This document shows positions 1-6,039 of a stretch of DNA of 9,167 nt, one piece after another (positions within the stretch are counted from its first letter, which is position 1; each line of letters starts with the position of its first letter). The notes below the pieces were generated by a model. The model did no database searches. It was not told where the DNA came from and worked only from the letters and a program-made list of their open reading frames with translations. A program made the position numbers and the translations under genes. This stretch comes from Bacillota bacterium (GTDB taxonomy: Bacteria; Bacillota; UBA4882; UBA10575): the NCBI GenBank assembly GCA_003511465.1, contig DOID01000136.1, positions 1 to 9,167 on the forward strand. Reading direction: 5' to 3'.

Positions 1-37
1 ACGCCGACTACTCTTCATTGCTTGGTGAACAACATGG

Positions 38-74
38 GCTATTTTCTAGGTAGTCGCTCACGCTGGCTACCGCC
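38..74. repeat. Dispersed intergenic repeat, copy A
   Basis: This copy consists of GCTATTTTCTAG (38-49), a five-base spacer, and CGCTCACGCTGGCTACCGCC (55-74). The same two blocks occur at 2258-2306 in the opposite order. If the second locus is read as a tandem repeat of 43-bp period, the two copies match at 34 of 37 positions, with identical spacing between the blocks. The function is unknown. The match is read directly from the sequence; calling it a genome-wide family is inference. Confidence 0.7.
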
Positions 75-84
75 CGCACGTGTG

Positions 85-186
85 AAGTGATGAAGATTTA
101 AGCCAGGTGAGTCGACAAGCCCCGAAGGCCACCACAGTTGGTCGTTGGGAGCGGCGTCACTTAAGCTTAAATGCTGAAAATTAAGC
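85..186. other. Structured intergenic segment with competing base-pairings
   Basis: AAGTGATG (85-92) pairs over 8 bp, one of them G-U, with CGTCACTT (155-162). ATTTAAGC (96-103) pairs perfectly over 8 bp with GCTTAAAT (165-172). The two helices cross, so they would form a pseudoknot or alternate. GCTTAA (165-170) can also pair with TTAAGC (181-186), which excludes the second helix. Smaller hairpins lie inside, such as GCC-CCGAA-GGC near 119-130. This could be a structured RNA or leader, but no known family was recognised and no U-run follows it. Confidence 0.35.
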
Positions 187-196
187 TGCGAGTAAT

Positions 197-285
197 CTCA
201 CTTTTCGCAAACCTTGATCCACCAAGGAAAACGCGAAAGCCTGCGAAAGCGTTTTTCTTGGTAGGAATTGAATGCGAAATGTGAG
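197..285. repeat. Long imperfect inverted repeat / hairpin
   Basis: The outer arms CTCACTTTTCGCA (197-209) and TGCGAAATGTGAG (273-285) pair at 12 of 13 positions. The inner arms CCAAGGAAAACGC (222-234) and GCGTTTTTCTTGG (249-261) pair at all 13 positions, one of them G-U. An internal loop separates the two helices. The apex contains two direct copies of GCGAAAGC (233-240 and 243-250), an octamer known to form very stable mini-hairpins in single-stranded DNA. There is no T-run on either side, so it is not an ordinary intrinsic terminator. It could be a structured RNA, a leader element for the gene at 444, or a remnant of a small mobile element. Confidence 0.6.
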
Positions 286-300
286 ACTGACGACAGACTA

Positions 301-313
301 GTATTTTCTAGGT
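301..313. repeat. Partial third copy of the intergenic repeat
   Basis: TATTTTCTAGGTA (302-314) is identical over 13 bases to part of copy A (40-52), and GACAG lies just upstream, as at 2287-2291. The GGCTACCGCC block is absent. It may be a degraded repeat end; chance similarity of an AT-rich motif cannot be excluded. Confidence 0.35.
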
Positions 314-432
314 AAACGACAGTAAAACGATGAGGATAAAACAGGACTTTCTGCCCTGCGAGTCGAAGATGATCCGGAAGAAAATACTTCCGTTAAGCGC
401 GAGGGGTTGTGAGGAAGGACGGAGGCGGACTT

Positions 433-437
433 GGAGG
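433..437 (+). promoter_or_regulatory. Ribosome binding site fixing the start of the first gene
   Basis: GGAGG lies 6 nt before the ATG at 444. The upstream in-frame ATGs at 330 and 369 have no comparable site, and the residues they would add look non-native. This decides the start at 444. Confidence 0.75.
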
Positions 438-443
438 TTGATC

Positions 444-1103
444 ATGAAGAAGCTGTGGTTATTCCCCATGATCTTTTTAATCCTTATTTTGCTGGCTGGG
501 CACTTTAGGTGGGCGGAAGGACCTATGCAAAGTGCGGGGGAGTATCAAATCCTACATTCGAAAGATAATTGGACCGGTCAACGGTGGGTTGTTTTATTTG
601 GTGGATTGGTGGAATTATCCGAAGTCGGTACGGCCGAACCTTATCCTTTACATAGTAGAACACGGATCCCCTATATCACCCAGGAAGAGCTTAAGGTAGA
701 GATCGAGGCGGTTTTAGAGCGGCCTGCCTACCAAACTAAGTGGCGAGCATTGAACCGGCAAATTACCGAACTGGAAGCGCAGGCGAAAAGCCTAAGTCTT
801 GAGGTTCCTGCTCAGGAGGGTAGAGTAGAAGTAGATACGGTTTCTAAAGCTTTGTTTGAAGCCAAGCGGGAGCGGGATGTCGTGTTCACGGAGGCCAAGA
901 CGATCTTCTTTGCTGAGTATACGGCGATGGCTAAAAGACGGGAGTTAATAGCAAAGATCATTTGGGTGCTGCTTCTTCTGCTCACTTTTAGCGTTGCCTT
1001 CCATTATTTCCTCGCTGAAGTCAAGCGGTGGAAACGGGCGAATGAAACTTACGAGATTGTGGAGTATGTGACGAAGAATAATCGCTATCCTTTAGAGAAA
1101 TAA
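444..1103 (+). CDS. Two-pass membrane protein of unknown function
   Basis: The product is a 219-residue protein whose family I do not recognise. A hydrophobic segment at about residues 4-20 follows the charged start MKK and could be a signal anchor. A second, very hydrophobic helix (IIWVLLLLLTF) lies at about 172-190. Between them is a roughly 150-residue region, probably outside the membrane, with a charged, heptad-like stretch at about 96-155 (many E, K, R, L and A) that is likely coiled coil. A basic tail of about 28 residues would then face the cytoplasm. The ATG at 444 was chosen because GGAGG sits 6 nt upstream; the frame is open back to 330 without a good ribosome site. It stands alone: structured noncoding DNA lies upstream and a terminator-like hairpin follows 17 bases after the stop. 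Coding status is fairly sure; function is unknown. Confidence 0.7.
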   Translation: MKKLWLFPMIFLILILLAGHFRWAEGPMQSAGEYQILHSKDNWTGQRWVVLFGGLVELSEVGTAEPYPLHSRTRIPYITQEELKVEIEAVLERPAYQTKWRALNRQITELEAQAKSLSLEVPAQEGRVEVDTVSKALFEAKRERDVVFTEAKTIFFAEYTAMAKRRELIAKIIWVLLLLLTFSVAFHYFLAEVKRWKRANETYEIVEYVTKNNRYPLEK

Positions 1104-1120
1104 GCGCAAAAAGCTTTCAT

Positions 1121-1169
1121 AAACCTCCTTTTTCTTGGGGACAGTATAGTTGAAAAAAGGAGGTTTTTT
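1121..1169 (+). terminator. Terminator-like hairpin overlapping the next gene's ribosome site
   Basis: AAACCTCCTTTTT (1121-1133) pairs perfectly with AAAAAGGAGGTTT (1154-1166), with a 20-nt loop, and three further T residues follow. The T-run is interrupted by C just before the ATG at 1171. The 3' arm contains the AAGGAGG ribosome site of the oxidoreductase gene. It can therefore end transcription of the upstream gene, hide the downstream ribosome site, or both. The pairing is seen; the role is inferred. Confidence 0.6.
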
Positions 1170-1170
1170 C

Positions 1171-2220
1171 ATGGAAAAAGTAAAAGTAGGGGTTATTGGT
1201 TGTGGATTAGCCTGGGAAAAATTGCATTATCCGGCCTTCAAAGAATTGGCGGATCGGTACCAAATTGTCGCGCTTTGCGAACGCCACCCAGAAGTGGCGG
1301 AGGATTGGGGCCACCGCTTGGGGTTGGATGTAACCCGTGATGTTTTTACTGATTACCGCCAAATGCTGGAACGGGCTGATCTCCAAGTTGTCGATATTGT
1401 GGTCCCGATTCCCCAAAACCACCAGGTAGCAGAGGAAGTTGCCCGTATGGGGAAACATATCATTCTCGAAAAACCGCTGGGCGCCACCTATGATCAAGCG
1501 GTGGCCACCACGGAACTTCCTTACCGATATGGGATTAAAATGATGATTGCGGAGAATTACCGCTATAGTGAAGAGTTTAACTTGATCCGTAAATTAGTTG
1601 AAGAAAAGAAGACCGGCGCACCCGTCTTCTTTATATACCATAGCAGTAGCTGTTTCCCCTGCGGAATGAGGAAGGATAGCTTTTCCGCTATTGAGTGGCG
1701 TCAGCATCCAGAGTACCCGGGCGGAGATATCCTAGATGGGGCCATCCATGATGTGGCTGGTCTTCGTCACGTTTTTGGAGGGATTAAACACTTGTCCGCC
1801 TTTGGCGTCCCCCAGGAAGCTGATTTCAGTCCCTATGCAGTGATCGCGGTGAATATGGAGTTTTTAAACGGAGTGGTAGGGACCTTTTCTTATTTTCCAG
1901 CTGGGCGCGAGGTGCACAAGCCGCCCGTCGGCTTCAGAGTCTTTGGCACCAAGGGCCAGCTTTACCTGGAAAATACCGATTGCGGACTGGTGAATGTATT
2001 TCACCAGGATGGCGGTCATGAAATGATTGGGTATAAGCCAAGACGCGGGTATTACAATGAATTGCTCAATTTCTATAATGCGTTGATGGGTACGGAAGAG
2101 ATTGCGGTTACGCCGGAGGTGGAGATCGGAGATTTCCGTACAATCTACGCGATTCTCCAGTCGATCAAGGATCAAGATATTGTCAACGTCGATCGGACAC
2201 TTGAATATGCGCTACAGTAA
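1171..2220 (+). CDS. Gfo/Idh/MocA-family NAD(P)-dependent oxidoreductase
   Basis: The product is 349 residues, the usual length for this family of sugar and cyclitol dehydrogenases. The N-terminal Rossmann fold has the nucleotide loop GVIGCG (residues 7-12), with VALCERHP ending its second strand at about 33-40. The EKP motif (100-102) carries the usual catalytic lysine. AENYRY (127-132) and the segment GGDILDGAIHD (184-194), holding Asp189 and His193, match the catalytic C-terminal domain. The natural substrate cannot be read from the sequence; a sugar or inositol derivative is typical. The ATG at 1171 was chosen because AAGGAGG lies 6 nt upstream and the family begins just before the Rossmann strand. 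The UUG at 1150 would translate through that ribosome site. It appears to be a single-gene unit bounded by hairpins on both sides, with a start region that may be controlled by structure. Family is confident; specificity is unknown. Confidence 0.93.
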   Translation: MEKVKVGVIGCGLAWEKLHYPAFKELADRYQIVALCERHPEVAEDWGHRLGLDVTRDVFTDYRQMLERADLQVVDIVVPIPQNHQVAEEVARMGKHIILEKPLGATYDQAVATTELPYRYGIKMMIAENYRYSEEFNLIRKLVEEKKTGAPVFFIYHSSSCFPCGMRKDSFSAIEWRQHPEYPGGDILDGAIHDVAGLRHVFGGIKHLSAFGVPQEADFSPYAVIAVNMEFLNGVVGTFSYFPAGREVHKPPVGFRVFGTKGQLYLENTDCGLVNVFHQDGGHEMIGYKPRRGYYNELLNFYNALMGTEEIAVTPEVEIGDFRTIYAILQSIKDQDIVNVDRTLEYALQ

Positions 2221-2250
2221 GGGGAGAGCGTAGAGTCTCCCCTTCTTTTT
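2219..2250 (+). terminator. Intrinsic terminator after the oxidoreductase gene
   Basis: AAGGGGAGA (2219-2227) pairs perfectly over 9 bp with TCTCCCCTT (2236-2244) around an 8-nt loop, followed by CTTTTT. The left arm begins inside the stop codon, so it ends the transcript immediately after the gene. Confidence 0.9.
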
Positions 2251-2257
2251 GAAAACA

Positions 2258-2306
2258 AGTTAGGCGCTCACCCTGGCTACCGCCAGGACAGCTATTTTCT
2301 AGTTAG
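2258..2306. repeat. Dispersed intergenic repeat, copy B, in the pepF leader
   Basis: CGCTCACCCTGGCTACCGCC (2265-2284) is followed by AGGACA and then GCTATTTTCTAG (2291-2302). AGTTAG occurs at both ends (2258-2263 and 2301-2306), exactly 43 bp apart, which gives the period. CCTGGC-TACC-GCCAGG (2272-2287) forms a perfect 6-bp stem with a four-base loop. The end lies 6 bases before the pepF ribosome site, so the repeat makes up most of the space between the terminator at 2219-2250 and pepF. No clear sigma-A promoter was found here, although one must lie nearby if the terminator is efficient. Confidence 0.7.
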
Positions 2307-2327
2307 AGGGACAAGGAGGTTACAAGA

Positions 2328-4127
2328 ATGGATCAGATCCAAGGGGCACTACCGACCCGCGAGGAAATCCCGGCGGCATACCGCTGGAAACTAGAGGATC
2401 TTTACACTTCTTCTGAAGCGTGGGAGGCGGACCTCAAGATGGTGGAGACCTTAGCCAACGAGTTCGTCTCTTACCAGGGGAAAATCGGTGCTTCGGCAGA
2501 AACGTTCCGCGGGGTTTTAGCACTGCGGGACCGCTTAAGCCGCTTGATGGATAAAACCTTTGTGTATGCCAAGATGAAACGGGATCAGGATAATACCGAT
2601 TCCCAAAGTCAGGCTTTGGTCGAGCGGGCGCAGGGTTTAGCGGTACGGGTCGGGGCGCAGGTTTCCTTTTTCCTACCGGAATTAATGGCTATTCCCCAAA
2701 GTACGTGGGAAGAGTTTCTCCGGGAGGAGCCGGAACTTAGAAAGTATCGGCATTTTTTAGCCGATCTGATCCGGCGTAAACAACATATCCTTTCGCCGGA
2801 AGAAGAAAGAATTCTGGCTTTGAGCGGTGAAATCGCTGACAGTGGTGCGAACATCTTCTCCATGTTTACCGACGCCGATTTAGAGTTCCCGTCGGTCCAT
2901 GATGAAGCAGGGCGGGAAGTAGAGTTAACCCACGGTCGTTATCTGGGGTTCCTTGAAAGTCGGGAGCAGGCGGTCCGGAAAGAAGCCTTTCTTACTTTGC
3001 ATGGCACTTACCACCGGTACCGAAATACCCTGGCCGCGGCCTTAAACGCCGGAGTGAAAAGTAATATCTTCCAGGCGCGGGCGCGTCGCTATCCCTCGGC
3101 GCTAACGGCGTCGTTGGATGATGATAACATCAAAACAGAAGTTTATGAGAATCTGATTCGCGGCGTGCACGAAGCGCTCCCTGCTTTTCACCAATATTTT
3201 AAGGAGAAACAGGAGATGCTCCACCTTGAGGAGATGCATCCTTATGATCTATATGTCTCCCCGGTCGCCAACTTTGGGGGTAAGATCGACTACGAAGAAG
3301 CGAAAAAAGTGGTGAAATCTGGGTTAAAGCCGTTGGGCGAGGAATACGGTACGCTTTTAGACCAGGCTTTTGCGGAAGGCTGGATTGATGTTTATGAAAA
3401 TAAAGGGAAGACTAGTGGAGCGTACGCCTGGGGTTGTTACGACAGCCATCCTTATGTACTACTGAATTACCAGGGAACCGGGAATGATTTGTTTACCTTA
3501 GCCCATGAGTTAGGCCATGCCCTCCATAGTTACCTGTCCAACCGGACCCAGCCCTATATTGATGCCCAATATCCCATCTTCTTAGCGGAGATCGCGTCGA
3601 CCGTTAATGAGGTGCTCTTGGCGATCTACTTGATCGATGGCGCGCAGAGTAAAGAAGAGAAACTCTACTATCTTCACCATCTACTAGAACATTTCCGGGG
3701 GACGGTTTTCCGCCAAACCATGTTTGCGGAATTTGAGAAACTCCTCCATGAGCAGGTGGAAATGGGCGAAGCCTTAACTCCCGAGTGGTTGGAGACGGAG
3801 TACCTACAATTAGCCCAAGTCTACCACGGACCGGAAGTGGCGCTTGATCAGGAGTTGAAGGCCGAATGGTCCCGGATTCCCCATTTTTTCTATAATTTTT
3901 ACGTTTATAAGTACGCGACCGGTTTCTGCGCCGCCGTGGCCTTTGTCCAACGTTTCCGTCAGGAGGGGCCACCCGCAGTGAAGGGTTATTTGGATCTGTT
4001 AAGTAGTGGGGGTGCGGACTATCCCCTCGTGCTGTTGGAAAAGGCCGGTGTGGACCTATCCAAACCCGAGCCGATCACGGAAGCGATGGCGATGTTCCGT
4101 GAGCTGCTCCTCGGGTTTAAGCTTTAG
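2328..4127 (+). CDS. pepF: Oligoendopeptidase F (M3 family zinc metallopeptidase)
   Basis: The product is a cytoplasmic zinc endopeptidase that cleaves short peptides, typically during peptide turnover. At 599 residues it is the normal length. The zinc site HELGH is at residues 393-397 (His393, Glu394, His397), and EIASTVNE (421-428) supplies the third zinc ligand, Glu421. The C-terminal segment IPHFFYNFYVYKYATG (517-532) holds the His and Tyr residues that bind substrate in M3 enzymes. The all-helical N-terminal part resembles the PepF N-terminal domain. No signal peptide is seen. The ATG at 2328 follows AAGGAGGT with a 7-nt gap. It is a single gene between the upstream terminator and the promoter in front of the RNase J gene. 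Its leader contains repeat copy B. No missing residue or frameshift was seen. Confidence 0.96.
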   Translation: MDQIQGALPTREEIPAAYRWKLEDLYTSSEAWEADLKMVETLANEFVSYQGKIGASAETFRGVLALRDRLSRLMDKTFVYAKMKRDQDNTDSQSQALVERAQGLAVRVGAQVSFFLPELMAIPQSTWEEFLREEPELRKYRHFLADLIRRKQHILSPEEERILALSGEIADSGANIFSMFTDADLEFPSVHDEAGREVELTHGRYLGFLESREQAVRKEAFLTLHGTYHRYRNTLAAALNAGVKSNIFQARARRYPSALTASLDDDNIKTEVYENLIRGVHEALPAFHQYFKEKQEMLHLEEMHPYDLYVSPVANFGGKIDYEEAKKVVKSGLKPLGEEYGTLLDQAFAEGWIDVYENKGKTSGAYAWGCYDSHPYVLLNYQGTGNDLFTLAHELGHALHSYLSNRTQPYIDAQYPIFLAEIASTVNEVLLAIYLIDGAQSKEEKLYYLHHLLEHFRGTVFRQTMFAEFEKLLHEQVEMGEALTPEWLETEYLQLAQVYHGPEVALDQELKAEWSRIPHFFYNFYVYKYATGFCAAVAFVQRFRQEGPPAVKGYLDLLSSGGADYPLVLLEKAGVDLSKPEPITEAMAMFRELLLGFKL

Positions 4128-4165
4128 GATTCCAAAGCCCATTAGGGGCGATGGAAAAAATGAGG

Positions 4166-4194
4166 TTGTGGGAATAATATGTTTTTGATATAAT
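4166..4194 (+). promoter_or_regulatory. Sigma-A-type promoter for the RNase J gene
   Basis: A -35 box TTGTGG (4166-4171) is separated by exactly 17 bp from a perfect -10 box TATAAT (4189-4194). Transcription would start near 4201, giving a leader of about 107 nt before the RNase J start. It is the best promoter match seen in the window. Confidence 0.75.
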
Positions 4195-4233
4195 TACTAT
4201 GGGTATACCGAACCCGAATCCTTCTCGGACTTT

Positions 4234-4260
4234 AAGACCGTCAGATGGGAGACGGTCTTT
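4234..4260 (+). terminator. Terminator-like hairpin in the RNase J leader
   Basis: AAGACCGTC (4234-4242) pairs perfectly over 9 bp with GACGGTCTT (4251-4259) around AGATGGGA. The following tract TTTGGTTATTAT is only moderately T-rich. Because it lies downstream of the promoter at 4166-4194, it would affect RNase J transcripts as well as read-through from pepF. It could be a weak attenuator, a 5'-protective hairpin or the pepF terminator. Confidence 0.5.
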
Positions 4261-4290
4261 GGTTATTATAAATAAAAGCTTAATAGAAGC

Positions 4291-4310
4291 TGGAGGTGTT
4301 TTTTTTATTG
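4291..4310 (+). promoter_or_regulatory. Ribosome binding site, T8 tract and UUG start of RNase J
   Basis: TGGAGGTG (4291-4298) is followed by eight T residues (4299-4306), A, and TTG at 4308. The alternative GTG at 4296 overlaps the ribosome site and would add a non-native MFFL. The UUG gives the usual family start MSKQNK before the first strand. A weak hairpin (AGCTT 4277-4281, AAGCT 4287-4291) abuts the site. Confidence 0.75.
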
Positions 4311-5972
4311 TCAAAACAGAATAAGATCGCTCTGATTCCCTTGGGTGGATTAGGAGAGATCGGCAAGAACATGTGGGTCATCGAGTACAAGCAGGAAATA
4401 TTGGTGATCGATGCCGGCGTGATGTTTCCTGATGAAGATATGCTCGGGATTGACCTTGTGATCCCCGACATCACTTATTTAGTGGAAAATCGGGAGAAAG
4501 TGGTAGGCATCCTGCTCACCCACGGGCATGAAGATCATATCGGAGCGCTTCCTTATGTGCTTCGGCAGCTTAATGCGCCGGTGTACGGTTCCAGGCTGAC
4601 CCTGGGTCTGGCGGAAGCAAAATTGAAGGAGCACGGACTGGACCGCAAAGCCCAACTGATTCCGGTTAATCCCGGAGATACCCTTAAACTTGGTTCGTTC
4701 AAGGTTGATTTTATTAATGTTAACCACAGTATCGCCGGTGTTTTGGCGCTGGCTGTCCATACGCCGGTCGGAACGATTGTGCACACCGCCGATTTTAAAA
4801 TCGACCATACGCCGGTGGACGGCGAACCATTGGATTTTCGGAAATTCGCTGAATTGGGGGATAACGGTGTTTTGGCGCTCCTTTCCGACAGTACCAATGT
4901 GGAGCGGGAAGGCTACACTGTTTCGGAAAGGGTGTTAGCCGAGAAGTTTGAAAGGATTTTTCGCCAGGCGGAAGGCCGCTTGATCATTACCACCTTTGCG
5001 TCGAATATCCATCGGGTCCAGCAAGTGGTGAACGCGGCCATCATCCACCACCGGAAAGTGGCCTTTATTGGCCGGAGTATGGTTAATGTGGTCTCGATCG
5101 CGAAAGAACTTGGTTATATCCAGATTCCCGACGGCCTCGAAGTCGATCTGGATCAAATAGATCATTTACCCGCGAATGAAGTCGCCTTGGTAACCACTGG
5201 GAGTCAGGGCGAACCTTTGGCTGCCTTAAGCCGGATGTCCATGGGCGAACACCGTCGGATTAAGATCCGGCAGGGGGATACCGTGATTATTTCTGCGTCC
5301 GCAATTCCCGGGAATGAGAAACTGATCGGGCGTACGATTAACCAACTGTTCAAACAAGGCGCGCGGGTTATCTATGAGACCCTGACCGATATTCATGTCT
5401 CGGGCCACGCCCGCCAAGAAGAACTAAAGATGATGCTTAATTTAGTAAAACCCAAATATTTTGTGCCAATTCATGGCGAGTACCGCCATCTGGTGCAACA
5501 TGCCCGTCTCGCCCAAGAGATGGGGGTACCCACCGAAAACGTTTTTATTCCCGAAATCGGTGATGTCATGGAGTTTACCGCCCATTCCGGTCGGGTGGCC
5601 GGGCGCGTGGCGTCGGGGCGCATTTTTGTCGACGGGTTAGGCGTTGGGGATGTGGGCAATGTGGTCCTGCGCGACCGGAAACAGCTTTCCCAGGATGGGA
5701 TCTTAATTGCCGTGGTCACCATCGATCGGGAAAACGGACAAGTCATTGCCGGGCCGGATGTGATCTCCCGCGGTTTTGTTTATGTGCGCGAATCCGAGGC
5801 CTTAATGGAGGAGGTCCGGGTTAAGGTCAAAGATGCGCTGGATAAATGTCAGACCCAAGGGAATAGCGACTGGTCGTTTATGAAAAGTCAGATTCGTGAG
5901 ACGCTCAGCCGGTTCCTTTATGAACGGACGAAACGGCGTCCGATGATCCTCCCGATTATCACAGAAGTGTAG
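4308..5972 (+). CDS. rnj: Ribonuclease J
   Basis: The product is a cytoplasmic metallo-beta-lactamase/beta-CASP ribonuclease with endonuclease and 5'-to-3' exonuclease activity, central to mRNA decay and RNA maturation in Bacillota. The 554 residues from the UUG start match the usual length of about 555. The zinc motif is HGHEDH (His72, His74, Asp76, His77), with further ligands at His140, Asp162 (HTADF) and His389 (PIHGEY). The family segment SDSTN is at 193-197. The beta-CASP part includes TTFASNIHR (228-236) and HVSGHARQEE (363-372). The C-terminal dimerisation domain is present to the normal end. A single gene is visible, so J1 and J2 cannot be told apart. It has its own promoter, a hairpin-bearing leader and a terminator, so it is probably monocistronic. 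Leader structure suggests possible autoregulation, which is inference. Confidence 0.96.
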   Translation: MSKQNKIALIPLGGLGEIGKNMWVIEYKQEILVIDAGVMFPDEDMLGIDLVIPDITYLVENREKVVGILLTHGHEDHIGALPYVLRQLNAPVYGSRLTLGLAEAKLKEHGLDRKAQLIPVNPGDTLKLGSFKVDFINVNHSIAGVLALAVHTPVGTIVHTADFKIDHTPVDGEPLDFRKFAELGDNGVLALLSDSTNVEREGYTVSERVLAEKFERIFRQAEGRLIITTFASNIHRVQQVVNAAIIHHRKVAFIGRSMVNVVSIAKELGYIQIPDGLEVDLDQIDHLPANEVALVTTGSQGEPLAALSRMSMGEHRRIKIRQGDTVIISASAIPGNEKLIGRTINQLFKQGARVIYETLTDIHVSGHARQEELKMMLNLVKPKYFVPIHGEYRHLVQHARLAQEMGVPTENVFIPEIGDVMEFTAHSGRVAGRVASGRIFVDGLGVGDVGNVVLRDRKQLSQDGILIAVVTIDRENGQVIAGPDVISRGFVYVRESEALMEEVRVKVKDALDKCQTQGNSDWSFMKSQIRETLSRFLYERTKRRPMILPIITEV

Positions 5973-5982
5973 GATAGAGTAG

Positions 5983-6019
5983 AAAACATCTCCTGCTCCG
6001 GCAGGGGTGTTTTTATTTT
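5983..6019 (+). terminator. Intrinsic terminator after RNase J
   Basis: The arms 5983-5996 and 6001-6013 pair over 13 bp with one G-U pair and a single bulged T. The loop TCCG, closed by C-G, is a UNCG-class tetraloop. TTTTATTTT follows. It lies just before aroE, whose own promoter I could not identify. Confidence 0.88.
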
Positions 6020-6039
6020 CACAAAGACTGGAGGAATCC

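Noticed and set aside
98..115. Cobalamin-riboswitch-like string AAGCCAGGTGAGTC
   Set aside because: It loosely resembles the end of the B12-box region, but the other conserved boxes are absent and no cobalamin or transport gene follows.
38..314. Possible CRISPR remnant from the repeated TATTTTCTAG block
   Set aside because: The intervals are not regular, the spacers are not of similar size and no cas gene is present; the phase analysis supports a 43-bp tandem-type repeat instead.
330..443. In-frame upstream extension of the first membrane protein from an ATG at 330
   Set aside because: There is no ribosome site before 330 or 369, the added residues are rich in Arg and Lys and would precede the membrane anchor, and GGAGG is placed well for the ATG at 444. 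A 6-bp hairpin (375-380 with 387-392) also lies in this stretch, more in keeping with a leader.
3604..3972. 122-residue open frame on the minus strand inside pepF
   Set aside because: It lies opposite a highly conserved peptidase region, is Arg/Pro/Ser-rich as expected for antisense frames, and has no recognisable domain. Other frames opposite rnj, aroE and the secretin-like gene were rejected for the same reason.
4202..4209. Palindrome GGTATACC at the predicted RNase J transcription start
   Set aside because: Eight bases is too short to claim an operator, and no second copy was seen near a promoter.
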